Shown in pieces: positions 36,675 to 44,866 of a stretch of 64,000 nucleotides of DNA. Each line of letters begins with the position of its first letter. Position 1 is the first letter of the stretch. Under the pieces are notes generated by a model. That model was not told where the DNA came from. It saw only the letters and a list, made by a program, of their open reading frames with translations, and did not search any database. Origin of the DNA: [Scytonema hofmanni] UTEX 2349 (lineage in GTDB: Bacteria > Cyanobacteriota > Cyanobacteriia > Cyanobacteriales > Nostocaceae); assembly GCF_000582685.1 (NCBI RefSeq), contig NZ_KK073768.1:3155403-3219402 (forward strand), in the 5' to 3' direction. A program made the translations under genes and the position numbers.

Positions 36675-37105
36675 TCTATCTAGACACAAGCTTTCTTGCA
36701 CCTTTTTACATCCAAGAAGCAACCAGTACATCAGTTGAGACAATCCTCCTTAATATACCTACTAATAAATTAGCCATTAGCGATTGGACAACCGTCGAGT
36801 TTACCAGTCTTGTGTCCCGTCGCGTTCGTATGAATGAGTTGAATCTAGAACAAATGGAAGCAGTAATACACTCATTTAAAGAAGATGCATCTCAATCTTA
36901 CACAGTTTTTACGGTGACAACTGCTGATTTTATTCTCGCAGCTGAATTTATCCAGCAATGGGAAACCGGATTGAGAGCAGGAGACGCTTTACATTTAGCA
37001 ATCGCTCGCAACCACAGCATAGAAAATCTTCTCTCACTCGATCGTAGACTTATTGATGCTGCTAGACAATTAAACATTCCCTCAGATTCTTGTGGACTTC
37101 TTTAA
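36671..37105 (+). CDS. PIN-domain ribonuclease toxin (VapC-like)
   Basis: The 144-residue protein has the PIN acidic residues: Asp in MIYLDTSFL, Glu in TTVEFTSL, Asp in GLRAGDALHLA and Asp in LLSLDRRLID. These form the metal site of VapC-type ribonucleases. The start is TTG at 36671, inside the antitoxin stop. It is the first toxin in an island of four TA modules. Confidence 0.87.
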   Translation: MIYLDTSFLAPFYIQEATSTSVETILLNIPTNKLAISDWTTVEFTSLVSRRVRMNELNLEQMEAVIHSFKEDASQSYTVFTVTTADFILAAEFIQQWETGLRAGDALHLAIARNHSIENLLSLDRRLIDAARQLNIPSDSCGLL

Positions 37106-37139
37106 GATTGAAGCACAAATTATCATTGCGTTTCGGGTT

Positions 37140-37502
37140 TGTGGGAAAGTGCGAAGTTTGCCCGACGTGAGTCGTTCGCATTTATGATGTTGGGGAAGTG
37201 CGATACTCCGCAGGAGTGGTCTTCGACCATCGCATTTGTGATGTTGGGATTAGTGCGATACTCCTTCGGAGTCACTTCGTGAACGCATTTGTAATGTTGG
37301 AGAAGTGCGATACTCCTTCGGAGTCACTTCGTGAACGCATTTGTGATGTTGGGGAAGTGCGATACTCCTTCGGAGTCACTTCGTGAACGCATTTATGATG
37401 TTGTAGAAGTGCGATACTCCTTCGGAGTCACTTCGTGAACGCTTTTGTGATGTTTGAGGAGTGCGATCGCCTTTTGTAATGTTGGGATTAGTGCGATCGC
37501 AT
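37140..37502. repeat. HIP1-centred tandem repeat array 2, mostly split units
   Basis: Eight units share the GTGCGA...CGCATTTGTGATG frame, but six carry an insert between GCGA(T) and CGC. Four of these inserts are nearly the same: ACTCCTTCGGAGT followed by CACTTCGTGAA. The others have different palindromic inserts (around 37143-37175 and 37199-37235). The last two units contain intact HIP1. Confidence 0.85.
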
Positions 37503-37844
37503 CTAGCCGCCCAAAATAATCTGTAAAAGATTATGTAACGCTTGAGCGTCAACTTCCTGGAGTTCTCCTAACTTCTTAATTACCAGCATCTTATCAATGG
37601 TAGTTAAAACTGGTTTGATAATAGAAGGTTTTAACAAACCTGCTGCTTTCCACTCAGTAATTGTCATTTCAGCAAAAGAAGTTACGGGATTAGCAATACT
37701 TGTGACAGCTATTAATATTAAATCCGAACGCTGACGTTGATAATCGGTAGAACTGACAACAACAGATGGACGTTTTTTAGTAGTTGTTTGGTCGGTGAAG
37801 GGAAAGGGTACTAAGATAACATCCCCGAATTTATAATTTGTCAT
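37503..37844 (-). CDS. PemK/MazF-type toxin
   Basis: A 113-residue protein with the MazF/PemK start FGDVILVPFPFTDQTTTKKRPSVVVS and the core DLILIAVTSI, then the conserved LLKPSIIKP strand and KMLVIKKLGEL. These proteins are mRNA-cleaving endoribonucleases. Its start overlaps the 3' end of the antitoxin gene by 14 bases. Confidence 0.88.
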   Translation of the reverse strand: MTNYKFGDVILVPFPFTDQTTTKKRPSVVVSSTDYQRQRSDLILIAVTSIANPVTSFAEMTITEWKAAGLLKPSIIKPVLTTIDKMLVIKKLGELQEVDAQALHNLLQIILGG

Positions 37845-38040
37845 ATTCTGCGTCGTCGGGGTTGTCCCAAATTTTTTGCAGAACTGGTTCAGAAAGCTTT
37901 GTTGCAGCTAAAGTCAAATTATATTCCTCATTTTTCTGGGATAAAGAATCAATGAATCTTTCAACTAATACCACTTGCTCCGGAACTAGCTGACGGATTT
38001 TACCGATTAATCTTTGTTGTGGTATGTTATCAGTCTGCAT
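37831..38040 (-). CDS. Antitoxin partner of the PemK/MazF toxin
   Basis: A 69-residue protein with a helical N-terminus (RLIGKIRQLVPEQVVLVERFIDSL) of the kind found in DUF2281-like antitoxins, and an acidic tail (DNPDDAEYDKL) fit for toxin binding. Its assignment rests mainly on its position upstream of and overlapping the toxin. Confidence 0.7.
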   Translation of the reverse strand: MQTDNIPQQRLIGKIRQLVPEQVVLVERFIDSLSQKNEEYNLTLAATKLSEPVLQKIWDNPDDAEYDKL

Positions 38041-38172
38041 TATTTACACCACCTTTGCTTACTTATTATGCCTTTATAATAGCTGATCGCACTTTTTACT
38101 ACACGATGAGTTTATGCGTTAGCAAAGCTGAACGAAGTTCTAGCTTGCGCGACGTAAGTCGTTCGTTCAGTT

Positions 38173-38439
38173 TTAGCCTATTTTCTCCAATAGTGCTTCA
38201 TTGATAACCGTTTGATAGCCTACCCCTCGTTTTTCTGCTTCTTCTTTTGCCCAGGCTATGATTTTAGGATGAAATCTGATAGAAATCGGTTCATACTTTT
38301 CTTCTTCATCCTTAGCAGGTCGTCCACGCTTCCTTAGTGTAATTCCAAACTGATCTGCGATCGCATCTCTGAATTTTTGGTTTTCCTCTGATGTAACTCG
38401 TCTTGCTCTGTCAAAAGGAAACTCAGATTCCTGACTCAT
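38173..38439 (-). CDS. brnA: BrnA-family antitoxin
   Basis: An 88-residue protein with the BrnA layout: polar N-terminus, RKRGRPAKDEEEKYEPISIRF and a C-terminal ribbon-helix-helix region (IIAWAKEEAEKRGVGYQTVINEAL). BrnA represses its own operon and neutralises BrnT. Its start lies inside the end of the frameshifted brnT gene. Confidence 0.85.
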   Translation of the reverse strand: MSQESEFPFDRARRVTSEENQKFRDAIADQFGITLRKRGRPAKDEEEKYEPISIRFHPKIIAWAKEEAEKRGVGYQTVINEALLEKIG

Positions 38440-38699
38440 ATTGTTGACACTCCCTTTTTGTCGCTTTTCTTGGACTAATTATCCTTATTCGCTCACCTCG
38501 CATGGTAAAAACAACCACAACAATTGAGCCATCTTCCGCTTCACCAATTGCCCATTCCCTTTCTTCTCCCTGAGAATGGCTAGAGTCCTCCGTAAATATG
38601 AGATAGGGGTCGGCAAAAAACTGTTACAGCTTCCTCAAATTGAATGCCATGTTTCCAAAAATTCGACTCAGCTTTATTCTCGTCCCACTCAAAGCGCAT
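38423..38699 (-). pseudogene. brnT: brnT toxin gene with a one-base frameshift
   Basis: From the ATG at 38697-38699 the frame reads MRFEWDENKAESNFWKHGIQ and FEEAVTVF, a clear BrnT start. It then shifts at a run of six A on the plus strand (38615-38620). If one base is removed the frame continues ADPYLIFTEDSSHSQGEERE, WAIGEAEDGSIVVVVFTMRG, ERIRIISPRKATKRE to a TGA at 38423-38425, the full 91-residue BrnT. It overlaps brnA by 17 bases, as in intact operons. The shift is either a real inactivating indel or a homopolymer sequencing error. Confidence 0.8.
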
Positions 38700-38764
38700 T
38701 TATAGTATATACCAAAAATATTTGCCTTTGTTATCCTACACCGACTTGGACTTTGGGATGGAGT

Positions 38765-39050
38765 GCGTAGAAGCGATCGCATTTGTAATGTTGTAAAAGT
38801 GCGATAAGCTCCGCTTAAGCCTTCGGCTATCGCATTTATGATGTTGGGGAAGTGCGATCGCATTTGCGATGTTGGGGAAGTGCGATCGCATTTGTGATGT
38901 TGGGATTAGTGCGATAAGCTCCGCTTAAGCCTTCGGCTATCGCATTTGTTATTTTGGGGAAGTGCGATCGCATGTTGGTTGTTAGAGAGTTTATGCGATC
39001 GCATTTGTGGTGTTGGGGAAGTGCGATCGCGATCCGAATGAATCGCATAA
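38765..39050. repeat. HIP1-centred tandem repeat array 3
   Basis: Eight units of the same family. Two carry the insert AAGCTCCGCTTAAGCC followed by TTCGGCTAT between GCGAT and CGC; the others keep the intact octamer. The array lies between brnT and the second PIN-domain toxin. Confidence 0.85.
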
Positions 39051-39068
39051 ATTTGAACTTTAGATTTA

Positions 39069-39467
39069 TTACCAAGCGATCCGAACCAAACCAGACTCAA
39101 CTATATTTTTGTCACACGACAATAACTGTACTGCCTCACCTTTGTTCGCTAAAAATATTACAGTTGCGACAATTTGGCGATCGTGCATTTCATTGATTGC
39201 GGATAAATTGATAGTTATTTCAATCACATCTCGATCCAAAGGATAAATTATCACACGAGAATCTGCTTCGACTGCTGCGAGCAAATCTTGAGCAGAAGAA
39301 ATAGATGTTTTCCCTTTTTCAACAATCCAAACAGCTTCAGCTAAGGTCGTCGCAGGGATAACTAATCTAGAATCCGGATGGGAAAGAATGGTTTTGGCAT
39401 TTGCACCCAAACGTGGGTTTCCTTCTAAAAACCAGATAAGAGCATGGGTATCGACAACATATTTCAT
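39069..39467 (-). CDS. PIN-domain ribonuclease toxin (VapC-like), second
   Basis: A 132-residue protein with the PIN residues Asp in YVVDTHALIWFLEG, Glu in TTLAEAVWIVEKG, Asp in EMHDRQIVATVIFLA and Asp in LLSCDKNIVESG. It is closer to the subgroup with the THALIW motif than the toxin at 36671. It lies three bases downstream of its antitoxin. Confidence 0.88.
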   Translation of the reverse strand: MKYVVDTHALIWFLEGNPRLGANAKTILSHPDSRLVIPATTLAEAVWIVEKGKTSISSAQDLLAAVEADSRVIIYPLDRDVIEITINLSAINEMHDRQIVATVIFLANKGEAVQLLSCDKNIVESGLVRIAW

Positions 39468-39470
39468 GGG

Positions 39471-39707
39471 TTATTTTGACCAGTCCAAGTAATCTTCCCT
39501 ATCTCCATAAAATTCAGCTATACCAAAATCCTCTTCCGTCGATTGATTCTTCCCTGAAAACATTCCAAATGTCATTATTTGTGAGTGCTGCAAAGAATTT
39601 CTTGACTCTAAAAAAGTTACAATGACCCGACCTTCTAATACATCTGATGGTAGTTCGATAAGTTCAACCTTACCATCTTTATAAATTCCTTCAATCGATT
39701 GCAACAT
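39471..39707 (-). CDS. Antitoxin partner of the second VapC-like toxin
   Basis: A 78-residue protein that begins MLQSIEGIYKDGKVELIELP, the beta-hairpin start seen in AF2212/DUF104-type small proteins that pair with PIN toxins, followed by EGRVIVTFLES and an acidic tail (DREDYLDW). The role is inferred from family resemblance and from the adjacent toxin. Confidence 0.75.
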   Translation of the reverse strand: MLQSIEGIYKDGKVELIELPSDVLEGRVIVTFLESRNSLQHSQIMTFGMFSGKNQSTEEDFGIAEFYGDREDYLDWSK

Positions 39708-39839
39708 AAAGCTTTACGAGTGATTTATTTACGCTAATTAATTATAAACTAGGACAATAATACATTTGTGCGTGATTGAGAGATTTTTACGCGATCGTGA
39801 AAATTACAGTGATTGCGATGTCTGGGTTTGATGGGATAT

Positions 39840-40025
39840 GCGATCGCAGTTATTAGGGTTGATGGGAGTGCGATCACCTTACGGCTACGCATTTGTGATG
39901 CAGGGGAAGTGCGATGTCTGACGACAAGCCTTACGGCTACGCATTTATGATGTTAGGGAAGTGCGATAAGCTCCGCTTAAGCCTTGTCCTGTCGGACACG
40001 CACTCGCGTTCGGCTATCGCATCCC
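39840..40025. repeat. HIP1-centred tandem repeat array 4
   Basis: Four units of the GTGCGAT...ACGCATTT family. One keeps intact HIP1; the others have inserts such as CACCTTACGGCTA, GTCTGACGACAAGCC and a long compound insert (about 39966-40020) containing a TGTCCTGTCGGACA palindrome. Confidence 0.8.
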
Positions 40026-40514
40026 TAACCCCTCTACGCAGTGTAAGGAGAGGGGTTAGGGTGATGGGATTTATATTGCCGGTAATTTAGCGAATAACTC
40101 AAACGTGGGGTGGGGTTTGGTGGAAATAGCGAGTATTTAACTAGGCTTAATATCATCTCAAATAAATACTGTAGATTCTACGGTTATCACTGGCTAAAAA
40201 TACTGCTAAAACAGAATCACTGTTAACGAAGAATTAGTAATGGAGAAGTTATAAATTAAGAGTTAATATTTCTAAGTCTTAATTAATCACTATTTTATTA
40301 TTAATTGCCAATTTTTCAAAGGTAATCTACTCATACTAATATCTTGCACCGGGCGATTTTAATCGCAGTTCATCTTCCACACAAACAAAACCTGCTGACC
40401 CAGGTTCTGTAAAGCTAGATTTTTTTGAGTCTGCGTAGGCGTACTTCCTTTGTATAGTCACGAATTACATTCGCCAGGGCTTATTAATTTAACTGTTCGG
40501 AGAATTAAATTAAA
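40026..40514. other. Intergenic region with palindrome before the chaperone-usher genes
   Basis: CCTAACCCCTCT and AGAGGGGTTAGG (about 40025-40063) form a palindrome related to those at 49717 and 51250. The rest is AT-rich and should contain the promoter of the gene at 40515. Confidence 0.5.
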
Positions 40515-41390
40515 ATGTTGTTTTCAACTCAAAAGGTGGGAGTTATTTCCGCACCTGTTAATATTGCTTTGCATTTAAGTTCCTGGGCATTATCTGCGGC
40601 TTTACTTTGGGCAGGTGCAAGTCAAGCACAAGTCAGTTTGTCACCATTAAAAATTGAAGTTAAAACTAATCGCGGTCAAGCTCAAGGTGTTATTAATATC
40701 ACAAATACTAGTAACGAAACCTTTCGCGCTCGCGTCTACGCTGAATCCTTTACATACAATCGAGATTCAGGTTTTCAAAGTTTACCATCTAGTCCTTCCG
40801 ATTTAAGACCATATTTACAATTTTCGCCGCGTGAACTTGTTGTCCCACCAGGAACAACTAGAAGAGTACGCTTGAATGCTCGTTTAGCTCCCAGTTTGCC
40901 GGCTGGTGAATATCGGACAATGATTTTCACTGAACCTTTGAAGCCAAATACTGTCAAGAATGGGAATGGAATTACAACCAACATTATTACTCGTGTTGGT
41001 AGCGCTTTCTTTGTCCGTAAAGGTGATGTGCGTCCTAATTTGATGGTGGATAGCGCTAGATGGAATGCAGAAGCAAAGAAGATACAACTATTAGTCCGCA
41101 ACACTGGTAAAGCATCTGCTTACACATCTATTAAATGGACTCTCAAGCAAGGTGGAACGGTTGTTAAATCTGGAGAATCACCAGATACTGGTATTGTCCC
41201 TGATGGCGATCGCAATTTAATTTTAAATCAATCTAAGAAAGATGAATTAGCTCTTTCTCCTGGAACATATCAACTAAGTGGTGAGTTGATGTGGGGTGAA
41301 AATAACGACAAAAGTAAAGTACCATTCAAGCTGGATTTGACTGTCCCTGGAGGAAATTCTACCCCATCACCAACTAGAAATAGAAGGTAA
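40515..41390 (+). CDS. PapD-like periplasmic pilus chaperone
   Basis: The 291-residue protein has a signal peptide (about 1-38, WALSAALLWAGASQA) and a PapD-type first domain: VSLSPLKIEVKTNRGQAQGV, INITNTSNETFRARVYAESF, FSPRELVVPPGTTRRVRLNA and GEYRTMIFTEPL. The second domain is less conserved. Such proteins fold subunits by donor-strand complementation and pass them to an outer-membrane usher. The next gene, 8 bases away, encodes a large usher-like protein, so the pair forms an operon. Confidence 0.82.
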   Translation: MLFSTQKVGVISAPVNIALHLSSWALSAALLWAGASQAQVSLSPLKIEVKTNRGQAQGVINITNTSNETFRARVYAESFTYNRDSGFQSLPSSPSDLRPYLQFSPRELVVPPGTTRRVRLNARLAPSLPAGEYRTMIFTEPLKPNTVKNGNGITTNIITRVGSAFFVRKGDVRPNLMVDSARWNAEAKKIQLLVRNTGKASAYTSIKWTLKQGGTVVKSGESPDTGIVPDGDRNLILNQSKKDELALSPGTYQLSGELMWGENNDKSKVPFKLDLTVPGGNSTPSPTRNRR

Positions 41391-41398
41391 AAGTCAGC

Positions 41399-44300
41399 GT
41401 GAAAAATCCCCTGTTTTACCTTTCTGCGTTTGCGATTTGCCTTTTTTTCGCTACTCCAGCTAAGGCTAAGAACCCTACTCCTGACTTATCAGAAGAAACT
41501 GTTATAGATCATACCTCACCCCCTAACCCCTCTCCTTATAAAGGAGAGGGGAGTGTTGACGTAAGCCAACGGGGGGGTGAGGTGAAACCTATGAATGCAA
41601 CTTTAGATCAGACGAAGCCAGATTCACTCTCTTTGGAAGAAAGGTTAAAAAGTTTGCCGATTAGTGAAGCTAGTCGTGCGGATCTGCGGGAGAGGCTGAT
41701 TGAATATCGGGAAGCGGTTAAATCTCAAAGACCTCTCTCCTACGAGGAGAGAGGCTTTGAGTCTCCCCTTTCCCTACTAGGGAAAGGGGTTGGGGGGTTA
41801 GGTCTTCCAGATGAGGTGAAAAGTCAGGATTCAAATTGGCATCAACGACTAAAGCCTACGCGGTCTACAGATAACGTTGCTGCGGATATTAGATCCCCCC
41901 AACCCCCCTTGGAAAAGGGGGCTGAAACACTGACACCGGAAGTTAAATCTGAATTGGAAAAAAAGACAAAGCAATTCAGTACATTTCCGGTTGGTTTGAG
42001 TGTGGGCAAACGCAATGTCAACCCCAGCGTGATTATCCGGGGACAAGAAGACGGAACGCAAGCAATTAACTTTGAAAATTGGCTGTTACCGTTTGATGAT
42101 GTAATTCAAGCGTTGAAATTAGACTTAAAGAACTTACCAGATGGTCAATTAGAAGTGCGATCGCCTGGTATAGTAACTCGCATCGATCCAAAAAAAATTC
42201 GCAACGATCCAGAGTTAGGCTTAGTATTTTCGATTCAAGATTTAGATACTTTGTTTGGCATCAAAGCGAAATTCAACATCAACGATTACGCAATTGAGCT
42301 TGATGTACCTTGGCTAAATCAATCTAGTTCGAGAATTGGGCAAGCGGAACCGCCGATTATATTAGAAGGTATACCACGAATTGCACCGGGTAACTTCAGT
42401 TTTGGCGCAATTGAACAAAAACTTAATGCCAGCGGTGCGGAAGGGACAGGAGCGAGTTACAGAGGCGATTTTCTCGCGGTTGGTAGTCTGTTTGGTGGTA
42501 GTTGGTTTGTGCGTACAGATCAGCCAAATTTCCAAGACGCATCAAGTTGGAGATTAGCAGAAGCACAATTTTATCGACCAAATAATCAATCTGACTATAT
42601 ATTAGGTTCTCAGCCGACTTTTTGGCGCAGTCAGGGTGCAAGCGATTATTGGGGTTTTACATATATTCAACGACAAGGATTTACCCCACCGCAACTCTTT
42701 GGTGGTGGTTTTGTCGATCCGCGTTTGCGGTTGCAAGCTTCGCAAATTGGCAGGACAATTACAGGTACGGCTCAACCGGGTACTTTAGTTAGGTTAGCAG
42801 AATCATTTGGCGATCGCGTAATTGGCGAAGTCTTAGTTGACTCTTCCGGAATTTACCGCTTTGAAAACGTCAGAAGCGAAAATCAATACTATGGCAGTAG
42901 TTACCGCGTCTTGCTTTACCCAGAAGGACGACTCACCGCTCAACCAGAAATCCGCGAAGCTACTTACTCGATTGTACCAGGACAATTACCCGCAGGTTCT
43001 TCGGCGTTGGTTTTTTCTGGTGGTTTGCGACGCGAATTAAATAACAGTCTGTTGGGGAACTTTTCAGATTTTCGTGGTGGAATCGCTCAAAGATGGGGTT
43101 TATCAGAAAATCTTACAGTCGGTGTAGGTGGAGTATACGACGATTCCGCCAGAGGTTTAGCAGAATTATTTTATCGTCCGTCAAATTTGCCTTTAGAAAT
43201 TGCAGTTTCTGCACTCAGCGGTAGTAAATGGGATGTGAACGCAGATATCCGGTTTAATCCGACTCGGAGTTTGAGTGCATCATTTACAAGCGATCGCTTT
43301 TCTAATCGTTTTAACATAGATTGGCGCCTTTTTCCTGGTTTGAGCTTATTTGCTACTACCGATAGCCGCGACGCAACAGGTGGTGGTGTACAATTAAACT
43401 TTAGTGGCAGAAACGCTTTTACCTTCGCCCGTGTTAGCTTAGATACAGAAAATCGTCTGCGCTGGACTTTGCTCCAACGTCTCGGCAGATTAGAATTAAA
43501 TCAACGCGGTAACGAAATCGGCACTTTATCGGAATTCAGTTATAATTTCTCTCGAAGCAGCAGCTTTTTGAATTTAGGAAACTCGCTGCTAGTAAGTTAT
43601 GAAACCCGCAGTCAAAATTTGAGTAATAATTTACTTACTTTAGGTTGGCGATATCGTTCCACGCAACGCGCTAACGATGGTAATTATCGTTGGGAAGCGC
43701 AGTTAGGTTATGGGATTGGTTCTCAGGGTAGCGGTGCGATCGCTTCATTATCAACTACAATTTTACCAGGTATTTTGTTGCGGGCGCGTTATCAAGGTGT
43801 ATCTGTGACTTCCGACCAAGCCAGCTTTAATATAGACTTAGTTTCTAGCGCCGGTTTGCAAAGTGGCATTACACCAGGGGATAGACGTTCTGATTATTTC
43901 CGTACCCAAGGCGGTTTATTGATTCAGCCGTTCTTTGATAACAATAATAACGGCAAACGCGATGCGGGTGAAAAATTATATACAGAAAATGCAGATACAC
44001 TGCTGCTGCTTAACAATAGACTTATCAAATCATTGCAAGCAGATATTCAAAGCGATCGCATTTTGGTACGCTTAAATCCAGGGACTTATCGTTTAGATTT
44101 AGATCCCGCAGGTTTCCCCGAAGATTGGCAAGCTACTACTGACGCTTACGCTGTCGATGTTATTGCCGGTTCTTACACACCAGTAATGTTACCATTAACT
44201 CGTGCTTACGCCTTTTCGGGAGTTATTACCGATGCTCAAGGTAAACCAATTAATGGTGCAAGGGTAGAAGCAGTTTCTTCATATTCTAAAGTGCGGTTAT

Positions 44301-44527
44301 TTTCCGTCACCAACACCGCCGGAGTTTATTATTTAGAAAGACTGGAACAAGGAACTTACGATTTATTGGTTAACGATAAAGTTGTGAGTGGTATGACATT
44401 GAATTTAGATAAGTCTTCCCAAGGTTTTCAAGAACTCAATGTTCAACAGTTAGAAAATCAAGATTTTCGCGCTGTAATTCCCAGTATAAATCAAAGTGGC
44501 TTGCCAAATAAAGATAAAGATAAATAA
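41399..44527 (+). CDS. Usher-like outer-membrane protein with C-terminal Cna-B/CarboxypepD-like domain
   Basis: A 1042-residue protein with a signal peptide (about 1-23), a repeat-filled N-terminal linker (about 30-180), a plug/pre-barrel region with GEVLVDSSGIYRFENVRSE, a long beta-barrel-like segment (about 520-830, e.g. GGIAQRWGLSENLTVGVGG), an Asn/Gly-rich calcium-binding-like loop (FDNNNNGKRDAGEKLY) and a carboxypeptidase-regulatory-like end (GVITDAQGKPINGARVEAV). The layout matches FimD/PapC ushers in general form. The start is GTG at 41399. It would export adhesive subunits, although no pilin gene is adjacent. Three intergenic palindromes lie in frame in the linker. Confidence 0.8.
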   Translation: MKNPLFYLSAFAICLFFATPAKAKNPTPDLSEETVIDHTSPPNPSPYKGEGSVDVSQRGGEVKPMNATLDQTKPDSLSLEERLKSLPISEASRADLRERLIEYREAVKSQRPLSYEERGFESPLSLLGKGVGGLGLPDEVKSQDSNWHQRLKPTRSTDNVAADIRSPQPPLEKGAETLTPEVKSELEKKTKQFSTFPVGLSVGKRNVNPSVIIRGQEDGTQAINFENWLLPFDDVIQALKLDLKNLPDGQLEVRSPGIVTRIDPKKIRNDPELGLVFSIQDLDTLFGIKAKFNINDYAIELDVPWLNQSSSRIGQAEPPIILEGIPRIAPGNFSFGAIEQKLNASGAEGTGASYRGDFLAVGSLFGGSWFVRTDQPNFQDASSWRLAEAQFYRPNNQSDYILGSQPTFWRSQGASDYWGFTYIQRQGFTPPQLFGGGFVDPRLRLQASQIGRTITGTAQPGTLVRLAESFGDRVIGEVLVDSSGIYRFENVRSENQYYGSSYRVLLYPEGRLTAQPEIREATYSIVPGQLPAGSSALVFSGGLRRELNNSLLGNFSDFRGGIAQRWGLSENLTVGVGGVYDDSARGLAELFYRPSNLPLEIAVSALSGSKWDVNADIRFNPTRSLSASFTSDRFSNRFNIDWRLFPGLSLFATTDSRDATGGGVQLNFSGRNAFTFARVSLDTENRLRWTLLQRLGRLELNQRGNEIGTLSEFSYNFSRSSSFLNLGNSLLVSYETRSQNLSNNLLTLGWRYRSTQRANDGNYRWEAQLGYGIGSQGSGAIASLSTTILPGILLRARYQGVSVTSDQASFNIDLVSSAGLQSGITPGDRRSDYFRTQGGLLIQPFFDNNNNGKRDAGEKLYTENADTLLLLNNRLIKSLQADIQSDRILVRLNPGTYRLDLDPAGFPEDWQATTDAYAVDVIAGSYTPVMLPLTRAYAFSGVITDAQGKPINGARVEAVSSYSKVRLFSVTNTAGVYYLERLEQGTYDLLVNDKVVSGMTLNLDKSSQGFQELNVQQLENQDFRAVIPSINQSGLPNKDKDK
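41512..41583. repeat. In-frame palindromic element 1 in the usher gene
   Basis: The arms CTCACCCCCTAACCCC and GGGGGTGAGG enclose CTCTCC/GGAGAG. The same family is intergenic at 49717-49790 and 51250-51362. Here it is read in frame as SPPNPSPYKGEGSVDVSQRG. Confidence 0.85.
41730..41806. repeat. In-frame palindromic element 2 in the usher gene
   Basis: AGACCTCTCTCC...GGAGAGAGG and CCCTTTCC...GGAAAGGGG hairpins follow each other. The stretch is translated as RPLSYEERGFESPLSLLGKG and continues in frame. Confidence 0.8.
41890..41924. repeat. In-frame palindromic element 3 in the usher gene
   Basis: GATCCCCCCAACCCCC is followed by AAAAGGGGGC, as in the intergenic element interior at 1976-2060. 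It encodes RSPQPPLEKGAE within the open frame. Confidence 0.8.
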
Positions 44528-44547
44528 ATTCGACAGAACGCTTGACA

Positions 44548-44736
44548 ATGACACAATTTATCTGCCAAGTAGAGGCATTTTGGGATTCAGAAGCTCTAGT
44601 CTGGGTTGCAACCAGTGAAGACGTACCAGGGTTAGTAACAGAAGCTGAAACAATAGAGGCTTTAACACAGAAACTGCGAGTAATGATTCCAGAACTGGTC
44701 GTTCTTAATAGAATTGTCCCTCCTAAAGTATGTTAA
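44548..44736 (+). CDS. DUF1902/HicB-like protein, probably C-terminally truncated
   Basis: The frame from the ATG at 44548 encodes 62 residues beginning MTQFICQVEAFWDSEALVWV and containing TSEDVPGLVTEAET, the HicB-like fold of DUF1902 antitoxins. Family members normally continue for about 15-20 residues past the point where this one ends in IVPPKVC. The break coincides with the edge of the xisI remnant, and no HicA-like toxin follows. It lies 20 bases after the usher gene. Confidence 0.65.
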   Translation: MTQFICQVEAFWDSEALVWVATSEDVPGLVTEAETIEALTQKLRVMIPELVVLNRIVPPKVC

Positions 44737-44767
44737 GGCAGAGCTTGGTAACAAGAAAAAAGCGGGA

Positions 44768-44866
44768 TTATCCCACAGCAAATTCAGTGTAATGACGCAT
44801 CTTTGGAGGGTCAAACCCCAAAACAATGTCTTGCTTAGAGACACCGAGTTCTACCAATTGGTTCGC
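44768..44866 (-). pseudogene. xisI: C-terminal remnant of xisI
   Basis: On the minus strand, a frame ending at the TAA 44768-44770 reads YANQLVELGVSKQDIVLGFD followed by PPKMRHYTEFAVG. This is the conserved end of XisI family proteins (ELGVPKEDIVLAF, YTEFAV). The N-terminal three quarters are absent, replaced by TnpB-like sequence. XisI works with XisH as an excision-controlling factor of the fdxN element. Confidence 0.72.

Noticed and set aside
37198..37386. 62-codon plus-strand frame in the second HIP1 array
   Set aside because: It is a repeat-derived frame with internal periodicity from the array itself.
38576..39196. Frames on both strands around the third HIP1 array
   Set aside because: They consist of repeat sequence or lie opposite brnT and vapC genes.
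36160..40025. HIP1-repeat arrays as CRISPR arrays
   Set aside because: Units are imperfect and contiguous without unique spacers of constant length, the centre is HIP1, and no cas gene is present.
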